In this document: positions 8,868 to 17,984 of the stretch, in pieces
How positions within the stretch are numbered: position 1 is the stretch's first letter
How the letters are laid out: every line of letters starts with the position of its first letter
NCBI RefSeq assembly: GCF_028751035.1
Contig: NZ_CP063533.1
Coordinates: forward strand, 62,001 to 126,000
Reading direction: 5' to 3'
Source: Helicobacter winghamensis ATCC BAA-430
Lineage (GTDB): Bacteria; Campylobacterota; Campylobacteria; Campylobacterales; Helicobacteraceae
Length of the DNA: 64,000 bases
Program-made: the position numbers and the translations under genes
Notes under the pieces: model-generated
Told to the model about the DNA's origin: nothing
Seen by the model: only the letters and a program-made list of their open reading frames with translations
Database searches by the model: none

Positions 8868-8951
8868 GCGCTGGTGGTGGAATGGTAGACACACCATCTT
8901 GAGGGGGTGGCGGGGCGACCCGTGCGAGTTCAAGTCTCGCTCAGCGCACCA
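8868..8951 (+). tRNA. tRNA-Leu (anticodon GAG)
   Basis: The acceptor stem GCGCTGG pairs with TCAGCGC (one G-T), followed by A and an encoded CCA. The anticodon loop TTGAGGG, between CCATC and GGTGG, gives GAG. The long variable arm (GGCGGGGCGACCCG) and the T-arm GTTCAAGTC confirm a class II leucine tRNA of 84 bases. Confidence 0.95.
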
Positions 8952-9268
8952 TTTATTACTTCTTTTTGTATTACGCTTTTATTCCTGTTTGGGTATTTGT
9001 AAAAATCAATAAAACTTTCTTAATATTTTTATTATCTGTTACCAAATGTAACTTCTAAATTAAATTTATAAAATATACTTAATCTTTTTTATAAAACTTA
9101 ATAAATCCCTATAATATGGAATTAATCTTTATATTTTTCTTTACATAATAAAAATGATTTTTATTTCATTTAAAAAATAGTAACAATATCACTTAAATTT
9201 TAAAAGGATTTATTATAAAATGGTAAGGTTTAAAATCAAAATCACACTTCAAACAAAGGAGAAAAATA
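8952..9268 (+). promoter_or_regulatory. A/T-rich leader region of the autotransporter gene
   Basis: This 317-base stretch has no supportable ORF. It is extremely A/T-rich, with repeated T-runs of the kind that precede Helicobacter promoters. A TATAAT lies at 9110-9115, about 155 bases before the start, and AAAGGAG lies at about 9256-9262. Either the messenger has a long leader or a nearer promoter is used. No operator repeat stands out. Confidence 0.45.
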
Positions 9269-12200
9269 ATGGAAAAAACATTGAATAATCATTCTAATAT
9301 GATTGATATTCCTGCGGGGGGGGGGGCATTTAAGAGATATTTAGCTCCATTTACTAGCAAGGCAATTTATTATAGTGTTCTTGCAACTTCACTTTCTACT
9401 TTTATTTTTCACTCACCAGCTTATGCGGAATCTTTTTCAAATAATGAAAGTTCTATCCCACAGATTGTTGCATTAAATGTTACACAAAATCCTTTGGTAA
9501 ATCCTGCTCAAAACCTTAAAAATTCTAAGGTTAAATTAGATTCTAATTTAAAAACAAATAGAAATAATACTGGACAACTTAGGACTTTTTCTTCTGTAAA
9601 AGCTACAGAAAATAAACTTGAGATTGACAATAATACTCAAAATATAACTTATACGGGTGAGACAAAATTAGATGAATTAAATTTCAATATAGGCGGTTTG
9701 CACGAAAGTAAAATAGAGAAGAAAGTTACTTTTGATAAATTGACAATTGATAGATTGACAACTGCGCAAGCTGGAATTCCGGGATTGGATCCAAACAAAA
9801 GCAAGGAAGAGAGAAAACAAATTATTGAAAGCTGGATAAACAATTTGCAGCCAAATCAATATGGGCAGTATCCAAGTATAGATAAGTTTGCGCAATTATC
9901 TCTTGAGGGAGAAAGTTTAACTATTAATAACAATATTGACAATCAAGGTGATGTGAATATTAAAACTAAACATTTAGATATTGCCGGAGATGTAGCAATA
10001 AATTATGGATATTTGAGCATAGAATTTGATGAAGGGAGTCTTGGAAGGATTAATGCAGGCAATAGAACAAAAATAGAATTTGGTAAAACAGATGTTTTTT
10101 TTGATAATTCCCCTAGTTTTTCAATTATTACCAAAAAAGGCGAAATTGTCTCAGATGTTATCAGTAAAAATGGTGGTTCTTTGAGTATATGGATTGGTGA
10201 TGAAAAAAATGGTGGCGGTAAAATGACAGGGGATATAATATTTGAGGGTTATAAAGACTCTGATAGGTGGGTAATTTATAATAAGTTTGTCAATGTTGAT
10301 TCTGCAAAACCATATTTAAAAGAATATGGAGAATGGGTAGGGAGTTATTATGGTATTGGTTCATTTTTGAATTTAATGACACTAGGAGCTTTAAACGGGA
10401 GTAGCATTGAAGGAAATATTGATTTAAAAGGTGATGTTTCAAGTTGGATAATGTTACATAAAAATGCGCTAATGAGTGGAGATTTAAAAGTTGCAACAAC
10501 AGGCAGTCATAAAAGATCATATTTTGGTTATCCAATTCTTTATTTTACAGGCGATTCTGAAATATCAGGAGATATTACAGTTGAAAAAAATGCCACTTTG
10601 CAAATGACAACTAGTAGAGTTAATCCTATGATGCCACTTTTTGCAGGATTGGGAAGCAAAAATCTAGTCTCTGGAAAGATTACAAATAAGGGAGAAATGC
10701 GGCTTGATAGTGTTAGGGGAAGTAATTTTACAATTCAACAAACTATTGATAACATTGGTGGAGTTCTTGGTATTTATGATGATGTAGAAAATAGCTTTGC
10801 AGGAACTACCTTTAAATTCCTACGCGGAGATAGTGGCACTGATGCACACTTTAAAAACACAAATGGTGGAAAAATAGCAATAAATCGTTGGGATTTTAGA
10901 GAAGATGAAGGTAATGGCAGAATCATTATTGATACTGATGGGCAGAATAAGAGAGAAGAGAATCTTAAAAATGTAAAGTTTGGAGAGTTTCAGCATTGGA
11001 ATAGTAGTTTTATTCCCCCTACTGCAGACAATCCAGTTATTCTCTTTGGCGATGATAAAATCTTCGCTAAAGGCTCTTATGTCCAATACCTTGTTTTAAC
11101 CCCTGAAGAAGAAAAGGATCTTAAAGATGGAAAAATCAGTATCTATGATAAAGACGGCAGACATAATGTAGCAGGACATTTTATTGAAGGGGGAGCAGGA
11201 GCTAATGGAGAAAGTAACTTTGCAACCTTACTCCATGAAGGAAAAGTCATTAAACTTAGTGTTGGTGGTGGAGATACTATTGCACCTGTTGTTCAAGCAG
11301 ATGGTTTAATTGGTGAATTAAAAGTTAATGATGATACTCCCGGCTCCACTATTGGTTCTAATCAAATTAATGCACTAAATACTAATATGACACAAACCTT
11401 TAACACCCTTAAAGAAATCTCTACTAAAACTTTTAGAACAGAGCATACTAATCTCTCAAGCTATAATACTCTAAAAGAACAAGTAGCTTATGCTCTTTAT
11501 AATCATTCTAAAAATGCTTCAAAGAATAATTCTTTAGATAACAATCCTACAAACAAGAATCTTTCTAGTAATAATTTAAAAAATCATACCAATAATAATC
11601 TCTTGAGTTATAATGCAAAGAATTCTTTAAATGATAATATAAATCTATTGGATAATACTAGTAACCCAGGTAATACAAATATTGCTAGTAATGTAAGTAA
11701 TATAAATGCTTTGACAAATCCTGCAAGCAACACTTCAGGGAATAACACTTTAAGCAATGTTTCAAATAACACTAACTTAGAAGCTTATGCCACAGATGAA
11801 CAAATTACTACTTATGCTACTTATGCACAAGCTGGTGCATCTGATGCTTTACTCTATGATGAAATCAATAAAGGCTATACAGATTTAGATCTCTTAAGAG
11901 CCTTAGATGATATTTTTATTAAGCAAAATAAAAAAGAAAGTGATCTTTATACTTATGCAGTGCCTTATTATAATTACATTAAAGATAAATCTTTAGGATT
12001 AGGCACCACAAAAACAAATAGTTATGGATTGCTAGCTGGAGGACAATTAAATTCTAATTATGGAGTTTATGGCTTTTATATTAATTTAGAAAACTCTAAG
12101 AGAGAAAACAACACAACAAGCACAGATACAGATAGCACAAGTTATTTAGCAGGATTAACTTATTACAATGCCTTCCATAGATTTTCTAATAAAGAACTCT

Positions 12201-12751
12201 ATGTTAGTCTTAATACAATGCTAGGAACTACAAAGAGTGATGTCTCTATGATAGATAGTGATTCTTATAAAGATGATTTTGACTTTGATTCATTAAATTA
12301 TGGAGCAGAACTAAGAGCTGGAGTTAATATTTATAATGTCTTAACTAATAGTTATTGGACACCAGAGTTAGGTTTAATCTATACAGGAATGGCAGTAGAT
12401 TCTTATGAGATTAAACATACAAAGCTTACAGAATATTATGATAAAACAACAATTAATCTCTTAGAAGGGGTTGCAGGATTAAGATTCCATCACGCTTATA
12501 ATCAAACTACACGCTTTAATGCAGCACTAGGAGCTAAGTTTAGACTCTATGATGATGCAAAAAGTCAAATGAAAATTGCAGGAGAGACATTAGCAAATCC
12601 TTTGTTTGCTACAAGAGATATTAAACTTCCAGATACTTCTTATTATGTGCAATTTGGTCTTGTTAAACTTCTAGGAGATAATGTAGAGTTAAGTCTAAAC
12701 TATCAAGGAAACTTTGCAAAAAGATATTCAAGGACATACTGCCTTTGCTAG
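9269..12751 (+). CDS. Autotransporter-like surface protein, frameshifted at its last strand
   Basis: The 1160 residues show an extended signal peptide (about 50 residues, ending near HSPAYAES), a long passenger rich in Asn, Gly and beta-type repeats, a Ser/Asn-rich linker (about 755-855), and a C-terminal autotransporter beta-barrel (about 880 to end, with NSYGLLAGGQLNSNYGVYGFY). A G11 tract at 9316-9326 lies inside the signal region; with eleven Gs the frame is open. The ORF ends RTYCLC, which is not a barrel end. In the +1 frame from the A5 tract at 12718-12722 the sequence ends GHTAFARIGYWW at 12770, a proper terminal strand. The protein as read is therefore probably defective or unfinished. 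Passenger function is unknown. Confidence 0.8.
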   Translation: MEKTLNNHSNMIDIPAGGGAFKRYLAPFTSKAIYYSVLATSLSTFIFHSPAYAESFSNNESSIPQIVALNVTQNPLVNPAQNLKNSKVKLDSNLKTNRNNTGQLRTFSSVKATENKLEIDNNTQNITYTGETKLDELNFNIGGLHESKIEKKVTFDKLTIDRLTTAQAGIPGLDPNKSKEERKQIIESWINNLQPNQYGQYPSIDKFAQLSLEGESLTINNNIDNQGDVNIKTKHLDIAGDVAINYGYLSIEFDEGSLGRINAGNRTKIEFGKTDVFFDNSPSFSIITKKGEIVSDVISKNGGSLSIWIGDEKNGGGKMTGDIIFEGYKDSDRWVIYNKFVNVDSAKPYLKEYGEWVGSYYGIGSFLNLMTLGALNGSSIEGNIDLKGDVSSWIMLHKNALMSGDLKVATTGSHKRSYFGYPILYFTGDSEISGDITVEKNATLQMTTSRVNPMMPLFAGLGSKNLVSGKITNKGEMRLDSVRGSNFTIQQTIDNIGGVLGIYDDVENSFAGTTFKFLRGDSGTDAHFKNTNGGKIAINRWDFREDEGNGRIIIDTDGQNKREENLKNVKFGEFQHWNSSFIPPTADNPVILFGDDKIFAKGSYVQYLVLTPEEEKDLKDGKISIYDKDGRHNVAGHFIEGGAGANGESNFATLLHEGKVIKLSVGGGDTIAPVVQADGLIGELKVNDDTPGSTIGSNQINALNTNMTQTFNTLKEISTKTFRTEHTNLSSYNTLKEQVAYALYNHSKNASKNNSLDNNPTNKNLSSNNLKNHTNNNLLSYNAKNSLNDNINLLDNTSNPGNTNIASNVSNINALTNPASNTSGNNTLSNVSNNTNLEAYATDEQITTYATYAQAGASDALLYDEINKGYTDLDLLRALDDIFIKQNKKESDLYTYAVPYYNYIKDKSLGLGTTKTNSYGLLAGGQLNSNYGVYGFYINLENSKRENNTTSTDTDSTSYLAGLTYYNAFHRFSNKELYVSLNTMLGTTKSDVSMIDSDSYKDDFDFDSLNYGAELRAGVNIYNVLTNSYWTPELGLIYTGMAVDSYEIKHTKLTEYYDKTTINLLEGVAGLRFHHAYNQTTRFNAALGAKFRLYDDAKSQMKIAGETLANPLFATRDIKLPDTSYYVQFGLVKLLGDNVELSLNYQGNFAKRYSRTYCLC
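9316..9326 (+). repeat. G11 homopolymer tract (phase-variation candidate)
   Basis: Eleven consecutive G residues lie at codons 16-19 of the autotransporter gene, inside the extended signal peptide. Losing or gaining one G would stop translation early. Poly-G tracts of this length mark phase-variable genes in Helicobacter and Campylobacter. Confidence 0.85.
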
Positions 12752-12779
12752 AATTGGATATTGGTGGTAAGGAGAGAAA

Positions 12780-13295
12780 ATGCAAAGAATAATACTAACT
12801 TTACAACAAGAGAAACAAATAAAACAAAACAAAAGTCTAAGCTATCAAATACAGCAGGCTTTACAACAAAATAAACAAAGCAAACAACAAATAAAACAAG
12901 TTAAACAAATCAACAAACAAAACAAAAAGACTTCCTATGAAGTCTTTAAAACAACACTAACTTCTTTTTTAGGATTATGTTTATTAGGAAGTTTAAATCT
13001 TGCACAAGCAAAAGACAATTTTAATCCTAGTAAAGAATATAAACAAAATTGTTCTATCTGTCATGGAGCAAATGGATTAAAAGCTCCACCTGGAGGTAGA
13101 GAAACACAACTTATTGGTGCAATGCTAAAAGATTATGTGTATCAAAGACTTATTGATTATGCAAGTGATAAAGGAGGAACACCGGGAAATAACTTTATTA
13201 TGTTTGCAGTAATGGATGAATACCAATACACTAAAGAAGAAATCAAACAACTAGCAGAGTATATTACAGATTTAGGGCATAAGGAGATGGAGTAG
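12780..13295 (+). CDS. Small c-type cytochrome with a Q/K-rich N-terminal extension
   Basis: The 171-residue product starts 9 bases after the restored autotransporter stop, with AAGGAGAG in front. Residues 1-55 are almost only Gln, Lys, Asn and Ile; then come a hydrophobic segment (SFLGLCLLGSLNLAQA), a haem site CSICHGANG at about residue 92 and a C-terminal helix. The second half resembles small cytochrome c553-type domains. The extension is unusual: either it is a very long signal peptide n-region, as in some autotransporters, or translation starts further in at a codon I cannot identify. Tight spacing suggests cotranscription with the autotransporter gene. Confidence 0.72.
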   Translation: MQRIILTLQQEKQIKQNKSLSYQIQQALQQNKQSKQQIKQVKQINKQNKKTSYEVFKTTLTSFLGLCLLGSLNLAQAKDNFNPSKEYKQNCSICHGANGLKAPPGGRETQLIGAMLKDYVYQRLIDYASDKGGTPGNNFIMFAVMDEYQYTKEEIKQLAEYITDLGHKEME

Positions 13296-13299
13296 GGGA

Positions 13300-13320
13300 T
13301 AGCACCAAAAAGGTGCTATT
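13300..13320. terminator. Hairpin between convergent genes
   Basis: ATAGCACC (13300-13307) pairs with GGTGCTAT (13313-13320) around five A residues. It lies between the convergent cytochrome and asparaginase genes. There is no long T-run on either side, so termination would be weak. Confidence 0.5.
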
Positions 13321-13330
13321 GGAATTTAAA

Positions 13331-14377
13331 TTAATATTTTAAGAAATATTCTTGGATTTTCTTAGTATCACTTGTTTTTGTAAGTGCAAGAGCTAAAAGG
13401 ATTCTAGCTTTTTGTGGATTTAAATCTTCTGCACTAATAAATCCTAATTTTGCATCCGCATCACCTACTGCAACGCGTCCTGCAACAACCCTTGAGCTAA
13501 CTATTACGCTAACATCTTGTTTTAAAAGCTCTTTTAGCACTTCTTTTTGGTTTTGGTGGATACTTCCAGCACCGCTTCCTGCAATTACTAAGCCCTTTGC
13601 GCCATCAGCAACAAGAGCCTTTGCAGCAGCACCGCTTCCGTCATTTGAGTAAGTATAAAGAATATCCACTTTTGGAAGTGATGTAAGCTTGCTTACATCA
13701 AAAGGAGATTTTTTGGTGTGTGCTTTTGCAGCATTGTTATAGAAGAAAACTTTACCATCTACAATGTAGCCCAAATCGCCAAAATCAGGAGATGAAAAGG
13801 CATCAACATTTAAGCTATGTGTTTTAACAACGCCCCTAGCACTTTGGATTTTGTCATTCATTGCAACCATTACGCCTTTGCCTTTGCTTTGCTTATCTGC
13901 TGCAAGTGCTACTGCGTTATAAAGGTTTTTAGGACCATCAGCACTTATTGCAGTTGATGGACGCATAGCGCCAACTAAAACAACAGGCTTATCGCTTTTG
14001 ATTGTTAGATTTAGGAAATATGCAGTTTCTTCCATAGTATCCGTTCCGTGTGTGATAACAACGCCATCAATTCCACTTGCAAAAAGTTTGTTGATTTCTT
14101 TGGCAAGTTTTAGCTGAATTTCATCAGTCATATTTGAGCTATCAATATTTGCGATTTGCTGTCCAGAAATCTCTGCTAAATCTTTAATTTGTGGTACTGC
14201 TTGAATTAGCACATCAACACCAACAACACCAGCTGTGTATCCTGTGGTTGCAACAGAGCTATCAATTGAACCTGCGATTGTTCCACCTGTGGCAAGAATC
14301 GCGATTTTAGGCTTTGCATAAGCCATACCCACTCCTAAAAACAAAAAAGCCATCATACAAAGTAAAAGTTTCTTCAT
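13331..14377 (-). CDS. ansB: Periplasmic type II L-asparaginase
   Basis: The enzyme hydrolyses asparagine to aspartate and ammonia. The 348-residue protein has a signal peptide (LLLCMMAFLFLGVGMAYA) and both catalytic threonine motifs: ILATGGTIAGS near residue 31 and VITHGTDTMEETAYF near residue 109. The length is typical of type II enzymes. AAGGAGA precedes the start. Periplasmic location is inferred from the signal peptide; in Campylobacter and Helicobacter such enzymes feed amino acid catabolism. It is a single-gene unit on the minus strand. Confidence 0.94.
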   Translation of the reverse strand: MKKLLLCMMAFLFLGVGMAYAKPKIAILATGGTIAGSIDSSVATTGYTAGVVGVDVLIQAVPQIKDLAEISGQQIANIDSSNMTDEIQLKLAKEINKLFASGIDGVVITHGTDTMEETAYFLNLTIKSDKPVVLVGAMRPSTAISADGPKNLYNAVALAADKQSKGKGVMVAMNDKIQSARGVVKTHSLNVDAFSSPDFGDLGYIVDGKVFFYNNAAKAHTKKSPFDVSKLTSLPKVDILYTYSNDGSGAAAKALVADGAKGLVIAGSGAGSIHQNQKEVLKELLKQDVSVIVSSRVVAGRVAVGDADAKLGFISAEDLNPQKARILLALALTKTSDTKKIQEYFLKY

Positions 14378-14530
14378 ACGATCTCCTTATGAAAAATTTA
14401 TCCAAATGGATTTTAGATTATACAACTAAAAGATTTTTTTGTCTGTTAATTTTAGGAATTTTGTTAAATCTTAAGAAACTTTCTTTAAGCAAAAAATGGC
14501 GATAAGTCTGCTAAAATGCCGACTCTTTTC

Positions 14531-14606
14531 GACCCTTTCATCTAGTGGCCAAGGATAATGCCCTTTCACGGCATAAACGGAAGTTCAAATCTTCCAAGGG
14601 TCGCCA
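14531..14606 (+). tRNA. tRNA-Glu (anticodon TTC)
   Basis: GACCCTT pairs with AAGGGTC, followed by G and an encoded CCA. The anticodon loop CTTTCAC between ATGCC and GGCAT gives TTC. A TAAAAT box lies at 14512-14517. The CCA end touches the stop codon of the convergent PglA-PglC gene without any gap. Confidence 0.95.
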
Positions 14607-16403
14607 TTATTTCTTGTTTCCTGTGAATTTTTCCATTGTAACGCTTGTGTTTGAGCTAATATCTTTACGCTTAATTACCTTATAAAATGTCATATAAAAA
14701 ATCTTACAATCTAACAAAAAACTAAGATTATCCACATACCAAACATCTAATTTAAACTTCTCTTCCCAAGAAATCGCATTGCGCCCATTTACTTGCGCCC
14801 AGCCTGTGATTCCGGGGCTAACTTCGTGGCGGCGTGCTTGCTCTTTAGAATAAAGTGGCAAATACTCCACAAGTAAAGGGCGTGGTCCTATAAAGCTCAT
14901 CTCTCCCTTTAATACATTAAAAAGCTGTGGAAGCTCATCTAAGCTACTTTTGCGCACAAATTTGCCAAAGCCCTTTAAGCGTTGCTCATCAGGGAGCAGC
15001 TCACCTTTGCTATCGCGCTCATCGCTCATTGTGCGGAATTTGTAGATTTTAAAGATTTTGCCATTTTTTCCAGGTCGCTCTTGAGCAAAAAATACAGGGC
15101 TTCCTAGCTTTATGCGGATAAGCAAGCCAACAACACAAAGAATCGGCGAGAAAAGAAGCAACAAAATTAATGCTAAAGCTCTATCAAAAATAGGCTTTAA
15201 AATGCTTGCATAAAGGCTTTTATTTTTGGATTCCATATTTTTAGGGCTTAAAACCTCATCATAAAGGCAAAGATATTGTTGCACCACAGATTCCACGCTA
15301 AATTCTTTGCAAACTTTCTTGCGGCTTGCAATGCCAAATTTTTCTTGCAAATCCTTATCTTTGCAAAGTTTTTCTAAAGCTTGAGTTAGGGCTTGTGTGT
15401 TAGCAACTTCTACTAAAAACCCATTTTCACCATTGCTTACCACTTCGCGACAACCCACAGCATTTGTGGTAATAATAGGCTTTGCCATACTTCCAGCCTC
15501 CAAAAGTGTGCGAGGAATTCCCTCTCTATAACTTGGTAACACAAACACATCGCAAGCCCCGATTAACTCCCTAATATCCTTGCGTTCCCCTAGATAAATT
15601 ACAGCATTTGAAGACTTCAAAAAACTTTCATCAATGGGGGCGACATTTCCCAAATCCACACCGCCAACATATAAAAAAATAAAATTTGGATTCCGTTTTT
15701 TTAAAATCTCAGCACTTGCATAATATTCTCTAACGCCCTTGTGTAAAATAGCGCGCGCTACCATTAACACAAGCACGCAATCTTTAGGAATGTTAGAATC
15801 TATGGAATCTAAAAGCTTCGCACGGATTGTATTGCGTTCATCAACACAATAGGGCAAAAAGGCTTGTGTATCAATACCAGAGCCTTTAATAAGCGTCGTT
15901 TTATCCGCACCAACTAAGCCCTTTTTGACAAATAAATTTAGGTCATCTTGGTTTTGAAAAAGCACTTTTTTAGCAATTTTAAAAGAAATGCGATTAAGTG
16001 TTTCAATAATGAAGCGGAAAATTTTAGCCTTAATATTGTCTTCTACATAGAAGCTTCCAAGTCCTGTAAGGCTGTTTATCACATAAGGAATTCCAGCAAT
16101 CTTAGCAGCAAATGCGCCAAAAATATTTGGCTTTAGCATAAAAGTATGCACAATATTGGGGCGTAATTGCTTTAAAATTTCAGCAATCTCTTTAATGCTA
16201 CTTAACGCGCTAAATGGGTTTAAACTACTGCGATTAATAGAATATTCTACGGCTTGAATGCCTAAAGGAGCGAAGCTATCAAAGCATTCCCCCCTTGGAA
16301 TTAGGGCGATAACTTCGTGTCCTTGCTTTTTTAGGGCAAGCATTACAGGAAGGCGGAATCTAAAAAGATTAGAATCAGTGTGCGATAAAAATACGATTTT
16401 CAT
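14607..16403 (-). CDS. PglA-PglC fusion: GT4 glycosyltransferase plus phosphoglycosyl transferase
   Basis: The 598-residue protein joins two enzymes that are separate in Campylobacter jejuni. Residues 1-385 are a GT4 (GT-B) glycosyltransferase very like PglA, with [32 protein letters not shown] and [16 protein letters not shown]. After a short linker ([12 protein letters not shown]), residues 395-598 are a small monotopic phosphoglycosyl transferase very like PglC: a membrane helix at 405-430, then [41 protein letters not shown] and [17 protein letters not shown]. The family reactions are loading of a phospho-sugar onto undecaprenyl phosphate (PglC) and addition of the second sugar (PglA). 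The activities are inferred, and the sugars are unknown. No other pgl gene lies nearby. Confidence 0.9.
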   Translation of the reverse strand: MKIVFLSHTDSNLFRFRLPVMLALKKQGHEVIALIPRGECFDSFAPLGIQAVEYSINRSSLNPFSALSSIKEIAEILKQLRPNIVHTFMLKPNIFGAFAAKIAGIPYVINSLTGLGSFYVEDNIKAKIFRFIIETLNRISFKIAKKVLFQNQDDLNLFVKKGLVGADKTTLIKGSGIDTQAFLPYCVDERNTIRAKLLDSIDSNIPKDCVLVLMVARAILHKGVREYYASAEILKKRNPNFIFLYVGGVDLGNVAPIDESFLKSSNAVIYLGERKDIRELIGACDVFVLPSYREGIPRTLLEAGSMAKPIITTNAVGCREVVSNGENGFLVEVANTQALTQALEKLCKDKDLQEKFGIASRKKVCKEFSVESVVQQYLCLYDEVLSPKNMESKNKSLYASILKPIFDRALALILLLLFSPILCVVGLLIRIKLGSPVFFAQERPGKNGKIFKIYKFRTMSDERDSKGELLPDEQRLKGFGKFVRKSSLDELPQLFNVLKGEMSFIGPRPLLVEYLPLYSKEQARRHEVSPGITGWAQVNGRNAISWEEKFKLDVWYVDNLSFLLDCKIFYMTFYKVIKRKDISSNTSVTMEKFTGNKK

Positions 16404-16471
16404 ACAAAGCCTTTAAAATTTGCAAGCATTATAACATTAAAAAGACAATAAATTTAAGCGTGCAATTATGC

Positions 16472-16477
16472 TATAAT
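16472..16477 (+). promoter_or_regulatory. -10 box of the hotdog gene
   Basis: TATAAT lies 25 bases before the ATG at 16502, with AAAGGAG at 16489-16495 in between. The leader would be short. Confidence 0.6.
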
Positions 16478-16501
16478 GCGCCACTTTTAAAGGAGTGATA
16501 T

Positions 16502-16978
16502 ATGGAAGATGAACTCATAGAAGAGGAAGAGGATTTTTTAAATAAACCCGATAATGACGCGGTTATCCAAAAAACTTGCTTAAACATAAATCCTGCAAAT
16601 GGTGTGATTAAAGAGCAAAGATATGGCAAGGCAAGCGTTTTGCTAGAAGTTACAAATAAAATGGTGCTAGATAAACAGGGGCTTGTGCATTCTGGATATT
16701 TGTTTTCAAGTGCCGCATATTGCGCGCTTTTAGCGGTAAATGAGCCAAATGGAATTATGATAGGAGCGGAAGTGAAGTTTTTAGCGCCCATTGAGCTTAG
16801 CAATGAAGTCTTATTTCGCGCTGAAACTTTGCAAGAAGATACCAAAAAGCGCGAAGTTAAGGTAGAAGGCTTTGTGCTCGATATTAAGATTTTTGATGCG
16901 ATTTTTTATGTGGCTGTGTTTGATAAGCATGTGTTAAGCTTGCATATCACCAAAGAAATGGAAAAGAAAATGGGCTAA
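16502..16978 (+). CDS. Hotdog-fold thioesterase-like protein
   Basis: The 158-residue product has an acidic N-terminus (MEDELIEEEEDF) and a single hotdog domain from about residue 25: a long helix segment KQGLVHSGYLFSSAAYCALL typical of acyl-CoA-binding hotdog proteins, then a strand AEVKFLAPIELSNEVLFRAE. It resembles the conserved Helicobacter HP0420-type proteins. A role in acyl-CoA or acyl-ACP hydrolysis is plausible but not shown by the sequence. It is followed four bases later by the PHP gene, so the two are probably cotranscribed. Confidence 0.75.
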   Translation: MEDELIEEEEDFLNKPDNDAVIQKTCLNINPANGVIKEQRYGKASVLLEVTNKMVLDKQGLVHSGYLFSSAAYCALLAVNEPNGIMIGAEVKFLAPIELSNEVLFRAETLQEDTKKREVKVEGFVLDIKIFDAIFYVAVFDKHVLSLHITKEMEKKMG

Positions 16979-16982
16979 GGCT

Positions 16983-17762
16983 ATGCGCATAGATTTACAT
17001 AATCACACAAGCTTGTGTAACCACGCTACTGGCACAATGGAAGAGTATGTTTTAAAGGCGATTGAAGAAAATATTCAAGTTTTTGGCTTCTCTTGCCATA
17101 ATCCTATGAAGTTTGACCCAAAATACAGAATGCGTTTTGAAGAATTACCTTTGTATTTGGAATCCGTTTTGTCTTTAAAGGAAAAATACGCTGGGCAAAT
17201 TGAGATTTTAAGCGCGCTTGAAATTGACTTTTTGCCACCTTTTATGGAGGATTTTTTGTTTGAGATTCCACTAGATTATAGGATTGGGGCAGTGCATTTT
17301 CTGGGGGATTGGGGCTTTGATAATCCAGAGTTTATTAGAGAGTATGCAAGGCGTGATATCAATGATTGTTGGGTGGAGTATTTTAGGGCAATACAGGCTT
17401 TATCAAAAAGTGGAAAGTTTGATATTGTAGCACATATGGATTTATTAAAAGTGTTTAAATATTTTCCTACAAAGGATCTAAGAAAAGAGATAGAAAGCAC
17501 GCTAAAATCGATAAAACAAGCAAATATGTGTGTGGAGATTAACGCCTCTGGTTTTCGCAAAGAGATAGGGGAGCAGTACCCTAGCAAAGAGATTTTAGAA
17601 GCTTGCTATGCCTTAGAAATTCCTATTACTTTTGGGAGCGATGCACACGCGTTAAGTCAAATCAACTTTAAACGCAAGGAAATTGAAGCATTAGCCAAAG
17701 AAGTTGGTTACACAAAATGTGCCGTGTATCGCCAAAGAGAAAGAGAGTTGATAGAGTTTTAA
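16983..17762 (+). CDS. PHP-domain phosphatase (histidinol-phosphatase type)
   Basis: The 259-residue protein carries the metal-binding motifs of the PHP superfamily: DLHNHTSLCNHATG at the start, FSCHNPMKF, EIDFLPP, GAVHFLGDWGFD, IVAHMDLLKVF and TFGSDAH. This set fits HisK-type histidinol-phosphatase, which removes phosphate from L-histidinol phosphate in histidine synthesis. I give no gene symbol because PHP phosphatases of this size can have other substrates. It follows the hotdog gene closely and ends 58 bases before tRNA-Sec. Confidence 0.82.
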   Translation: MRIDLHNHTSLCNHATGTMEEYVLKAIEENIQVFGFSCHNPMKFDPKYRMRFEELPLYLESVLSLKEKYAGQIEILSALEIDFLPPFMEDFLFEIPLDYRIGAVHFLGDWGFDNPEFIREYARRDINDCWVEYFRAIQALSKSGKFDIVAHMDLLKVFKYFPTKDLRKEIESTLKSIKQANMCVEINASGFRKEIGEQYPSKEILEACYALEIPITFGSDAHALSQINFKRKEIEALAKEVGYTKCAVYRQRERELIEF

Positions 17763-17820
17763 TGCGTGTTAAAAATTGAAAATTAAGTAAATTTGCGCTA
17801 AATTCTTAACTCTCATTTGC

Positions 17821-17919
17821 GGAGGGTATATGTCACTGGTGGGCATCGTGGGCTTCAAACCCATTTGAGCGGATAGGTGTCTATTTGCTGGGGAGTTCGA
17901 TTCTCTCACCCTCTCGCCA
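17821..17919 (+). tRNA. selC: tRNA-Sec (anticodon TCA)
   Basis: The 99-base RNA has the size and long variable arm of selenocysteine tRNA. The anticodon loop CTTCAAA between GTGGG and CCCAT gives TCA. GGAGGGT at the 5' end pairs with ACCCTCT near the 3' end, the T-arm has GTTCGATTC, and GCCA ends the molecule. The last acceptor pairs are imperfect as I draw them, so the ends may be off by a base. It implies that the genome makes selenoproteins such as formate dehydrogenase, not present in this window. Confidence 0.88.
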
Positions 17920-17984
17920 CTTCATTTAAGGACTTTATCATAAAAAATTACAAGAAGATATTTTCACAATTCAATCAAATAAAA

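Noticed and set aside
12780-12950. Repeats of CAAA/ACAA in the cytochrome leader as a tandem repeat or CRISPR
   Set aside because: The spacing is irregular, and the pattern is explained by Gln and Lys codons; there are no direct repeats with spacers.
17877-17984. Longer ftsK ORF beginning at 17877
   Set aside because: It starts inside tRNA-Sec, so the N-terminal 14 codons would be tRNA sequence; the start was moved downstream.
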